From Eggerthellaceae bacterium (GTDB lineage Bacteria > Actinomycetota > Coriobacteriia > Coriobacteriales > Eggerthellaceae): a stretch of DNA of 7,627 nucleotides. Below the pieces are notes generated by a model. It ran no database searches. It was not told where the DNA came from and saw only the letters and a list, made by a program, of their open reading frames with translations. Both the position numbers and the translations under genes were made by a program. The DNA lies in the NCBI GenBank assembly GCA_003452695.1, contig DMNP01000116.1, positions 1 through 7,627 on the forward strand, written 5' to 3'. This document shows, one piece after another, positions 1 through 5,065 of this stretch (the stretch's first letter is position 1; every line of letters starts with the position of its first letter).

Positions 1-59
1 AGCCAAGCCCGAATCCCCATGCCCGGGACGGGGCTCCTGGCCAAACCGTGGGCAGTAAC
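1..59 (+). repeat. Dispersed intergenic repeat, copy 1
   Basis: This segment matches the reverse complement of 1929-1987 at 52 of 59 positions; the differences are at 5, 6, 17, 28, 45, 49 and 56. Both copies are intergenic and in opposite orientation, so this is a dispersed repeat rather than a local duplication. Its right end (CTGGCCAAACCGTGGGCAG followed by TAAC) resembles the arms of the adjoining hairpin, so the locus looks like a composite of related units, as in REP/BIME elements. The copy starts at or before the first base of the window, so its true left edge is unknown. No coding capacity is evident. Confidence 0.8.
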
Positions 60-109
60 CACCGAGTTGCTGCCCGTGGCTTTGCCAGGCCACGGGCAGC
101 AACTCGGTG
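60..109. repeat. Perfect 21-bp inverted repeat (REP-like hairpin)
   Basis: Bases 60-80 and 89-109 are exact reverse complements, leaving an 8-base loop. The core ACGGGCAGCAAC on one arm, and its complement on the other, recurs in both copies of the dispersed repeat. The reverse complement of 66-88 differs from the matching part of the 1929-1987 copy at only two bases. It lies about 34 bases beyond the acpS stop codon. It could end or stabilise the acpS transcript, but there is no U-tract on either strand, so a classical intrinsic terminator is not supported. Confidence 0.88.
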
Positions 110-142
110 CCCGGAGTTCATGGCCCGGCCAGCGGCGGGGGT

Positions 143-769
143 CTACAGGTCGTCCAGGATGCCGCGCACTTCCTTGAACTGGCGGGCCAGCTCCTCCTTG
201 GGGTCCTTGCGTTTCTCGCTGGCCCGGATGGAGGCTTCCGTAACCGCCATGGCGCAGGCAACGGCATCGGTATGGGTGTACGACAGCGAAAGGGAAAGGT
301 CGCGAACGCCCTGTTCCTCGGCGATTTCGAGCGCACGGCCCGAAAGCTTGGCCAGGGGCTTGCCCGATTTGGCGCGTTGCACTTCTATGTCGTGCACGCC
401 GATGCCCTGCGCGAAGCCGGTGCCGAGTGCTTTCACGATGGCCTCGCGCGCGGCGAAGCGCAAGGCGTAGTGCGTGGCGGGGTTGGCCATGGAATCGCAG
501 TACTCGCGTTCGGCGGGGGAGAAGACGCGCTCGGCGAAGGCCGGCGTGCGCTCCAGGATTCTGGCCATGCGGTCGATTTCCACGATGTCCACGCCGAGCC
601 CGACCGCCTCGCCCGCATAGGCGCGCGCCTGGTCATCGGAGCCGGCGGGTATCTGTTGCGCTTCGTGCAGCACCGCTGCAATCTGCTCGGACGAGGGTGC
701 TGCATCCTCGTCGGGACCGGCGCTTTCCATGATCAGGTCGCGCGCGTCCTGCACGCTCAGATCTTCCAT
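143..769 (-). CDS. acpS: Holo-[acyl-carrier-protein] synthase with N- and C-terminal extensions
   Basis: AcpS transfers 4'-phosphopantetheine from CoA to a serine of apo-acyl carrier protein, activating cytosolic fatty-acid synthesis. The family core spans about residues 56-175. It shows GLGVDIVEIDR, with Asp61 as the expected Mg2+ ligand, and RFAAREAIVKALGTGF, where Glu109 occupies the family's second acidic metal site (KEA in most members, REA here). LSLSYTHTDAVACA fits the terminal strands. At 208 residues the protein is far longer than the usual 115-130. About 55 acidic residues precede the core and about 30 charged, probably helical residues (KRKDPKEELARQFKEVRGIL) follow. The start is backed by a strong GGAGGAAG upstream, and no ATG lies between residue 14 and the core, so the extension looks genuine. 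A gap containing repeats follows the gene. The family assignment is firm; the role of the extensions is unknown. Confidence 0.95.
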   Translation of the reverse strand: MEDLSVQDARDLIMESAGPDEDAAPSSEQIAAVLHEAQQIPAGSDDQARAYAGEAVGLGVDIVEIDRMARILERTPAFAERVFSPAEREYCDSMANPATHYALRFAAREAIVKALGTGFAQGIGVHDIEVQRAKSGKPLAKLSGRALEIAEEQGVRDLSLSLSYTHTDAVACAMAVTEASIRASEKRKDPKEELARQFKEVRGILDDL

Positions 770-1128
770 GCCCTTCCTCCGTTCAATATCTTGCCGTGGG
801 CATATTGTACTCGAAGAGGCATTGCGCTACGGCGGCGGTCTTCGGCTCGCCGTAGGTTCGAAACGTGACCAAATGGTATGAAAGCATTATTCAAAAACAC
901 GAATATGAATAAATAAAATGGCGTAATAAACAGGTAATATAAATAAGAAATGAATTAAACATGGATAACGTCATCGAAAAAGAAGTAGGGGCGTATCATT
1001 GCAGGGCGCAGAAAGACCGGACGCCGCAGCGGGGTATCCGCCTGCAGGCGAGCTTCGGTAAAGACGGCCGTGTTGCGCCATGCGAGGAACGCGCGACAGG
1101 GCGAAACGAGAGAAATAGAGGTGCAAAC
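770..1128. other. Divergent intergenic region between acpS and marR
   Basis: This 359-base gap must hold the promoters of both flanking genes. The stretch around 880-960 is strikingly AT-rich against the GC-rich neighbourhood. On the plus strand, TTCAAA at 890-895 and TAAAAT at 914-919 are 18 bases apart and form a moderate candidate promoter for marR, implying a leader of about 200 bases. On the minus strand, TACAAT (809 down to 804) could be an acpS -10 box, but no convincing -35 box is seen. A 6-bp inverted repeat, TTATTC (887-892) and GAATAA (907-912), lies across the marR candidate promoter. I recognise no riboswitch family in the leader. Confidence 0.5.
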
Positions 1129-1629
1129 ATGAACGATTCCGCAAAGACCATCGCGCAGATGAAGAAGGCCACCAAGCTCGTGCGCCTTGCCCAGCGCAAG
1201 AACGGCCCGAAGAGCTACAAGCGCGGCCAGGGCGCGCTGTTGCGCGTGCTGCTGGAAAACGACGGCATGACCCAGCGCGACCTGGTGGCGAAGCTCGGCC
1301 TGAGCCGCGGCGCCCTGAAGGACGTCGTGCGCAAGGCGCAGCGCAACGACTATGTGGTCATCCAGAAGACCGGCGAGAAGAAGACCTATGCCGTCAGCCT
1401 CACCGACGAAGGCCGCAAGGTTGCAAAGAAGCACGAAGATGCCCAGGATAAGGCTGCCGACGAGATCCTGTCGGCATTGTCCGCCGAGGAGCGCGCGCAA
1501 CTGGACGCCATCACCGAGAAGATCATCGTCGCTTGCAAGGAATCCGGCATCGACGGCAAGAAGAAGGGCCGCAAGGTGCATCGCAAGGGTGGCAAGCGCT
1601 GCGCGCATCGCCACGGACATCGCCGCTAG
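1129..1629 (+). CDS. MarR-type winged-helix regulator with Lys/His-rich tail
   Basis: This 166-residue protein is a probable cytosolic DNA-binding repressor of the MarR type. Residues about 32-95 form the winged helix: LLENDGMTQRDLVAKLGLS is the first part of the HTH, RGALKDVVRKAQRNDYVVI the recognition helix and start of the wing, and the wing ends in YAVSLTDEGRK, a typical MarR signature. Residues 104-140 (EDAQDKAADEILSALSAEE, then an acidic/hydrophobic helix) suit the dimerisation helices. The last 24 residues are very basic and contain CAHRHGHRR, an unusual tail that might bind metal or nucleic acid. ATG 1129 is preceded by GAGG at eight bases. An in-frame ATG at 961 exists, but the extra 56 residues look non-coding. 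The effector is unknown. Confidence 0.87.
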   Translation: MNDSAKTIAQMKKATKLVRLAQRKNGPKSYKRGQGALLRVLLENDGMTQRDLVAKLGLSRGALKDVVRKAQRNDYVVIQKTGEKKTYAVSLTDEGRKVAKKHEDAQDKAADEILSALSAEERAQLDAITEKIIVACKESGIDGKKKGRKVHRKGGKRCAHRHGHRR

Positions 1630-1685
1630 CCAGCAAATCCGAGTGCCGGGGCACTGCCTCGGTGCCCGATAGCTTCAAGAAACCG

Positions 1686-1715
1686 AGAGGGCCACATCAT
1701 GCGATGCGGCCCTTT
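1686..1715. terminator. Stem-loop after marR, possible weak bidirectional terminator
   Basis: AGGGCC (1688-1693) pairs with GGCCCT (1708-1713). An inner CATC/GATG stem follows after one A-C mismatch, around an ATGC loop. A G-U and an A-U pair can extend the base. It lies 57 bases past the marR stop codon. The plus-side tail (TTTCCGAGTTT) and the minus-side tail (CTCTCGGTTTCTT) are only weakly U-rich, so it may be inefficient. Confidence 0.45.
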
Positions 1716-1760
1716 CCGAGTTTGGGCCGCCAAACGAGGGGGTTGCCTGGCGGCGAGGGC

Positions 1761-1796
1761 GACCAGGATTGCCGAGGGGGAAGAGCAATCCTGGTC
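1761..1796. repeat. Perfect 12-bp inverted repeat with purine-rich loop
   Basis: GACCAGGATTGC (1761-1772) and GCAATCCTGGTC (1785-1796) are exact reverse complements. The 12-base loop reads CGAGGGGGAAGA on the plus strand and is therefore pyrimidine-rich on the minus strand. No U-tract follows on either side, which argues against a simple terminator. In the predicted minus-strand transcript this would be a stable hairpin with a C/U-rich loop able to pair with Shine-Dalgarno-like sequences. Confidence 0.8.
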
Positions 1797-1859
1797 AGAC
1801 GAGTAAGGCGAGAAAGAGAGCTTTTCGGTATCCACGTGCTCCATCACTTGCCGATTTGT

Positions 1860-1888
1860 ACTATAGCGAAGATATTATTCGCAGTCAA
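1860..1888 (-). promoter_or_regulatory. Near-consensus promoter with palindromic spacer
   Basis: Read on the minus strand this is TTGACT, exactly 17 bases, then TATAGT: five of six matches to TTGACA and four of six to TATAAT at optimal spacing. The 17-base spacer (1866-1882) is itself a palindrome, GCGAA-N7-TTCGC, with its arms abutting both boxes. That is the expected layout of a repressor operator that blocks RNA polymerase. The neighbouring MarR-type protein is an obvious candidate binder, but this is inference. It would transcribe the 1853-1675 region. Confidence 0.7.
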
Positions 1889-1928
1889 GAATATTTTTCA
1901 AAAAATGTTAGATGGGCCGCTCGGGAGT

Positions 1929-1987
1929 GTTGCTGCCCGCGGCTTGGCCAGGAGCCCCGCCCCGGGCATGAGGATTCGGGCAAGGCT
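1929..1987 (-). repeat. Dispersed intergenic repeat, copy 2 (inverted)
   Basis: The reverse complement of this segment equals bases 1-59 except at seven positions. It lies between the candidate small-RNA promoter and the C-S lyase gene, ending 141 bases before that gene's start codon. It contains the shared core CGCGGGCAGCAAC on the minus strand. It may influence the leader or upstream transcription, but no function can be read from sequence. Confidence 0.8.
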
Positions 1988-2128
1988 ATCGGCTTTGCTT
2001 TAGCATCTAACAGGATTCCCCTCCGTCCCCGTTGTCTCGCAAGGGACGATCGGCCCAATAACGCAAGGGTAATGTATTATCTGGCAATTGCGGAAGTGCA
2101 AGCTTATCCGAGCTGAAAGGAACACGAC

Positions 2129-3331
2129 ATGCGCTTTGACTTCGATACGATGCTCGATCGCGTGGGCAAGGACGCCATGGCCGTCGAGCTGTTGGGCAAA
2201 GCGGGCAGCTTCGCGCCGGGTGCCCCGAAACCCGGGTACGATGCCATTCCCATGTGGGTGGCCGACATGAACTTCCCCACGGCGCCGAGCGTTATCGACG
2301 CCATCGTCGAGCGCGCCCACCATCCCGCATTCGGGTACTTCATGCCGCCAGATGCTTATTACGAAGCCATCGTTAACTGGCACGAAAGGCGCCATGGCGT
2401 TAAGGGGCTGCGTCCCGAGCACATCGGCTATCAGAACGGGGTGCTCGGCGGGGTGGCGTCCGCGTGCGGCGCGTTCACGTCGCCAGGCGACCGCGTGTTG
2501 GTGAACAGCCCCACGTACATCGGATTCACGCACGCCATAGAGCGGTGCGGACGCTTCTTGGAACACAGCCCGCTCGTACGCGACGACGCGGGCGTATGGC
2601 GCATGGACTACGAGGACATGGACCGGCGTATCCGCGAACACGACATAAGCCTTGCCGTGCTCTGCTCGCCGTACAATCCGTGCGGGCGCGTGTGGGAGCG
2701 CGCCGAGCTCGAGCGCGCAGCCAGGGTGTTCGCCGCAAACGACGTCGTGGTGGTGGCGGACGAGATCTGGTCCGACCTGGTGCTGGACGGGCACGAGCAC
2801 ATCCCGTTCCATACCATCAACGAGGACGCGCGCATGCGCACCGTCACGCTCAACGCGCCGTCGAAGACGTTCAACCTGGCAGGCCTGATCGGCAGCTACG
2901 ACATCACGTTCAGCAAACGCCTGCGCGAGAGGCTGTACGCGCAAGGCCGGACATCGTACTACAACGACATGAACGTATTGTCCATGCACGCGCTTATCGG
3001 CGGCTATAGCGACGAAGGAGCCGAATGGGTTGACGAGCTGGTACAGGTGCTCGGCGAAAACGTCTCCTTCGCCTGCGACTTCATCGACGCCACAGAGGGG
3101 CTTGAGGCGTTCCATCCCCAGGGCACCTACATGATCTTCGTCGACTGCTCGGGTTGGTGCGCGTCGCACGGCAAGACGATCGACGAGCTGGAGCATGCGC
3201 TTTGGGACGTCGGCGTCGCCGTGCAGGACGGCCGCATGTTCGGCGGCCCGTGCCATATCCGCATGAACGTGGCGCTGCCCCACGCCAAAGTGCGGGAAGC
3301 CATAAGCCGCATGGCGGCCGTGCTGGGCTAA
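2129..3331 (+). CDS. MalY/PatB family PLP-dependent C-S lyase (cystathionine beta-lyase-like aminotransferase fold)
   Basis: This 400-residue, full-length cytosolic fold-type I PLP enzyme is likely to cleave C-S bonds of cystathionine, cysteine or cysteine conjugates, giving a thiol, pyruvate and ammonia. Diagnostic PatB/MalY motifs in order are MWVADMNFP (residues 42-50), HPAFGYF (65-71), SPYNPCGRVW (180-189), ADEIWSDLVL (210-219) and NAPSKTFNLAGL (242-253). By family knowledge Asp211 contacts the PLP ring nitrogen, Lys246 forms the Schiff base, and Arg378 (HIRMN) should bind the substrate carboxylate. Residues 182-185 read YNPC, where many relatives have HNP followed by a small residue. ATG 2129 has AAAGGA seven bases upstream. 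The family also contains regulatory and aminotransferase-like members, so the exact substrate is open. It does not form an obvious operon with the truncated gene that follows. Confidence 0.93.
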   Translation: MRFDFDTMLDRVGKDAMAVELLGKAGSFAPGAPKPGYDAIPMWVADMNFPTAPSVIDAIVERAHHPAFGYFMPPDAYYEAIVNWHERRHGVKGLRPEHIGYQNGVLGGVASACGAFTSPGDRVLVNSPTYIGFTHAIERCGRFLEHSPLVRDDAGVWRMDYEDMDRRIREHDISLAVLCSPYNPCGRVWERAELERAARVFAANDVVVVADEIWSDLVLDGHEHIPFHTINEDARMRTVTLNAPSKTFNLAGLIGSYDITFSKRLRERLYAQGRTSYYNDMNVLSMHALIGGYSDEGAEWVDELVQVLGENVSFACDFIDATEGLEAFHPQGTYMIFVDCSGWCASHGKTIDELEHALWDVGVAVQDGRMFGGPCHIRMNVALPHAKVREAISRMAAVLG

Positions 3332-3411
3332 CCAGAGCGCAACCTATTGCAGTTGAAAGCGCTTCCATGGAAGACCCCGATGAACCAGCCATGCAAGCAA
3401 GCGGAGGGCAC

Positions 3412-3603
3412 ATGAAGAAGAAGCTTTACGACATCTTGAACGGCGAGAGCGGATCGAAGGCTTCGTTCGCGTACGCGTGCGTGATGGTGGCGTTCATCGC
3501 GGCCTCGCTCGTGCCGCTCTGCTTCCGGGAGCGAATCGCGGCCTTCGACGTCATCGAATGGACATGCGTCGTCGTCTTCATTCTCGACTATATCGCCCGC
3601 TGA
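3412..3603 (+). pseudogene. Truncated voltage-gated-type ion channel (N-terminal fragment)
   Basis: Sixty-three codons begin MKKKLYDILNGESGSKASFA, which resembles the amphipathic N-terminus of bacterial ion-transporter/potassium-channel proteins. A first membrane helix follows (about residues 20-38, YACVMVAFIAASLVPL), then a linker with a conserved-looking FDVIEWTC and the start of a second helix ending FILDYIAR before TGA. Family members continue with R-L-W, further voltage-sensor helices and a selectivity filter, about 250 residues in all, and none of that follows. The start at ATG 3412 has GGAGG just upstream. Seventeen bases past the stop begins a long palindrome, which may mark a deletion or insertion junction. 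A functional two-helix microprotein cannot be excluded, but a decayed channel gene is more likely. Confidence 0.72.
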
Positions 3604-3621
3604 ACCACGCGGAAAGCGCTG

Positions 3622-3654
3622 AATGAATACGGGTGCCTGGTACCTGTATTCATT
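3622..3654. repeat. 13-bp inverted repeat between convergent genes
   Basis: AATGAATACGGGT (3622-3634) pairs with ACCTGTATTCATT (3642-3654) with a single G-U wobble, leaving a 7-base loop GCCTGGT. It sits between the stop codon of the channel fragment and the stop codon of the convergent regulator gene. It could act as a shared transcript-end structure, although no U-tract is present, or be the footprint of a lost element. Confidence 0.75.
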
Positions 3655-3661
3655 GGGCCGG

Positions 3662-4639
3662 TTACGACTCGTAGATGATGCTGCCCATTTGCGAGATATC
3701 GCACGGGGCGAGCATGCGGGCGCTGCGGCGGAACGAGTCTTGCCCGAGCAGGACCGCGATGCGGCGGATATAGGGGCGCGATTCGGGCGTTTTCGCGATG
3801 ACCAGGTCGACCCATTCGTTTTGCAGCGGCACGAAGTCCAAGCCGTCTTGCAGCAGCGATTCGCGTTCGGTTCCAATGGCCACATCGGCCAGCCCCGAAG
3901 CCACGCGCTTCACGGCGCCGCTGGCCACGTGGGCATGCGAGTTGTAGCCTTCGATGGTCTCGCTGCGGGCTTCCATGGCGCGAAGCTTCTCGTCGAGCAG
4001 CACGCGGGACCCGCTGCCCTTCGTGCGATTGGAGAGCCGCACGCCCTCGCGCAACAGCGACCCCCAGCTCGTCAGCTTCTTGGGGTTTCCCGCTTGCACG
4101 ATGAAGCCCTGCTGGCGCCCGTACAGGCGCACGATGACGATGGAGGCCCCGGGTGCGAGGTTGCGCGCATAGGCTATGTTATAACCGTTGCTGCGCTGGT
4201 CGTACAGGTGAACGACTGCAGCATGGGCATCGCCGGCATACAGGTTCACCAGTGCCGTGTAGCTGCCGTGCACGAGCCGGCTTGCGGGCATGCCGGAAGC
4301 GTTCAACGAGCTGGCCAGCATGTCTGCGACCGTGTCGCCGCCTGCAATTACGAAGGGGTCCCCTTCCAGCTGGCCGAATGCAGCCGCCTGTGCAATGCTG
4401 TCGCCGTCCGGTTGCTCCTTGGCGGCGCCGGCGGCAACCGCAGGCTTCGCAGAGATAATCGGGGCTGCATGGCGGGTGGAGGCCACATAGGCTTCGACGT
4501 CTTCCAGCGTGAACTTCAGCTTGCGGCCGACATGGTACGACGCCAGCTTCCCCGTTTTCGCCAGCTGGTAAACCGTGTTCTTGCCCAGGTGCAGGTAATG
4601 CGCAACCTCTTCGGCGTTCATGAACTCGTCCGAGACCAT
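3662..4639 (-). CDS. One-component regulator: excisionase-type HTH plus molybdate-binding-like (PBP) domain
   Basis: This 325-residue soluble regulator probably senses a small ligand, by family precedent an oxyanion such as molybdate or tungstate. Residues 7-53 (MNAEEVAHYLHLGKNTVYQL, then GRKLKF and DVEAYV) are a typical helix-turn-helix of the excisionase/MerR-like class. An Ala-rich linker spans about 58-85. Residues about 95-300 match the PBP-like domain of the COG1910 'periplasmic molybdate-binding protein/domain' family: HGSYTALVNLYAGDAHAAVV, RQQGFIVQAGNPKK, NRTKGSGSRVLLDE, ASGLADVAIG and GLDFVPLQNEW. No signal peptide is present. ATG 4639 has GAGAGG four bases upstream; the in-frame ATG at 4663 lacks one and lies only about 15 bases from the predicted transcript start. 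Its promoter overlaps an inverted repeat, suggesting autoregulation. modA lies about 2.4 kb away and is a plausible but unproven target. Confidence 0.93.
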   Translation of the reverse strand: MVSDEFMNAEEVAHYLHLGKNTVYQLAKTGKLASYHVGRKLKFTLEDVEAYVASTRHAAPIISAKPAVAAGAAKEQPDGDSIAQAAAFGQLEGDPFVIAGGDTVADMLASSLNASGMPASRLVHGSYTALVNLYAGDAHAAVVHLYDQRSNGYNIAYARNLAPGASIVIVRLYGRQQGFIVQAGNPKKLTSWGSLLREGVRLSNRTKGSGSRVLLDEKLRAMEARSETIEGYNSHAHVASGAVKRVASGLADVAIGTERESLLQDGLDFVPLQNEWVDLVIAKTPESRPYIRRIAVLLGQDSFRRSARMLAPCDISQMGSIIYES

Positions 4640-4672
4640 GGAACCTCTCTCGCCTTCATCCATATCATGAAA

Positions 4673-4712
4673 TATACTCGAAACAGTATAGAGAAAGCGG
4701 GAAAATATTCAA
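4673..4712 (-). promoter_or_regulatory. Promoter and overlapping operator of the HTH/PBP regulator
   Basis: On the minus strand TTGAAT (4712-4707) and TATACT (4690-4685) are 16 bases apart and form a good promoter, placing the transcript start near 4678. The -10 box is also one arm of the inverted repeat TATACT-N6-AGTATA (4690-4673), which reaches past the predicted start site. A protein bound there would block transcription, so autorepression by the encoded regulator is the simplest reading. The operator assignment is inferred. Confidence 0.6.
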
Positions 4713-4753
4713 GTCGGAAACTGCCGCTTTATCCGAGAGCGCTCTTTGCGCGG

Positions 4754-4781
4754 CCATGGACAGCAACCCTGCGGTCCATGG
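4754..4781. repeat. 8-bp inverted repeat upstream of the regulator
   Basis: CCATGGAC (4754-4761) and GTCCATGG (4774-4781) are perfect reverse complements with a 12-base spacer. It lies in the gene-free stretch 4664-4818 between the regulator promoter and the small-gene terminator. A separate 10-bp palindrome AGAGCGCTCT is at 4736-4745. Either may be a protein-binding site; nothing identifies the binder. Confidence 0.4.
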
Positions 4782-4818
4782 GTCGGTGGCGGGCAATGCG
4801 GCACAGCGTTCGCGCATG

Positions 4819-4847
4819 AAAAAAGGCCGCGGCATCGCGCCGCGGCC
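4819..4847 (-). terminator. Intrinsic terminator of the 53-codon gene
   Basis: GGCCGCGGC (4825-4833) and GCCGCGGCC (4839-4847) form a perfect 9-bp GC-only stem with a 5-base loop. On the minus strand it is followed at once by six U residues (4824-4819). It lies 23 bases past the stop codon of the small minus-strand gene, so it closes a single-gene transcript. Confidence 0.92.
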
Positions 4848-4870
4848 CCACCGTGTTTTCCGATTCGTGC

Positions 4871-5032
4871 TTAGAGGCGATCGGTCATGGTCAGGTTCGA
4901 GCAGGTGTGGTAGCCCTCGGTGCGCAGCGGATAGGTAATCGTGCCGGCAAGCTTGGCGTCGCGGATGATGGACTCGATGACGTCCTTCATCTCCATGTTG
5001 CCGTAATTGCGCTCCTGCTTTTCGTAAGACAT
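4871..5032 (-). CDS. Small orphan protein, 53 residues, unrecognised family
   Basis: The gene runs from ATG 5032 to TAA 4871. AAGGAG lies eight bases upstream of the start and a strong intrinsic terminator follows the stop, so it has the signals of an expressed single-gene unit. The protein begins MSYEKQERNYGNMEMKDVIE, continues with a predicted amphipathic helix (about residues 15-28, MKDVIESIIRDAKL) and ends in a polar, Thr-rich tail containing TITYPLRTEGYHTC and a single Cys44. There is no signal peptide or membrane segment. I recognise no family. It is divergent from the mini-LysR gene and shares its regulatory spacer, so the two may be functionally linked. An Ala-Gly pair followed by a Thr/Ser/Cys-rich tail recalls modified-peptide precursors, but no modifying enzyme is visible here, so this is only a thought. 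Confidence 0.75.
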   Translation of the reverse strand: MSYEKQERNYGNMEMKDVIESIIRDAKLAGTITYPLRTEGYHTCSNLTMTDRL

Positions 5033-5065
5033 GATGTTTTCTCCTTCACTCGTGGATACAACGAC

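Larger units (their letters stand above)
1675..1853 (-). ncRNA. Candidate small RNA expressed from the 1860-1888 promoter
   Basis: A near-consensus minus-strand promoter would start transcription near 1853. The transcript would run through a 12-bp stem-loop (1796-1761) and a second interrupted stem-loop (1715-1686) followed by a weak U-rich tail before entering the 3' end of marR in antisense. A reading frame (GTG 1847 or ATG 1844 to 1626) is open, but it has no ribosome binding site, starts only 6-9 bases from the predicted transcript start, and encodes no recognisable protein. A structured small RNA is therefore the preferred reading. The 3' end is a guess from the second hairpin. Confidence 0.35.

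Noticed and set aside
107..868. Plus-strand open frame (253 codons) across acpS
   Set aside because: It is the shadow of acpS and runs on into the hairpin and the AT-rich spacer, with no homology or start signal.
961..1128. Extended N-terminus for the MarR-type protein starting at ATG 961
   Set aside because: The extra 56 residues are compositionally unlike the protein, and ATG 1129 has its own ribosome binding site and gives a normal MarR length.
1626..1847. Minus-strand 73-codon frame downstream of the 1860-1888 promoter
   Set aside because: There is no ribosome binding site, the predicted start is almost leaderless, and the product is not recognisable and overlaps the marR 3' end; a small RNA is preferred, though a leaderless peptide is not excluded.
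2000..3283. Long minus-strand open frame (427 codons) opposite the C-S lyase
   Set aside because: It lies antisense to a gene with unmistakable PLP-enzyme motifs; its translation is His/Val/Arg-rich with no domain, as expected of a GC-rich shadow frame.
3362..3373. Perfect 12-bp palindrome CTTCCATGGAAG between the C-S lyase and the channel fragment
   Set aside because: Without a loop or an associated promoter it is short enough to be chance; it is recorded only as a possible protein site.
3623..4819. Long plus-strand open frame (398 codons) opposite the HTH/PBP regulator
   Set aside because: It is antisense to a gene with clear HTH and molybdate-domain motifs, has no ribosome binding site and encodes no recognisable protein.
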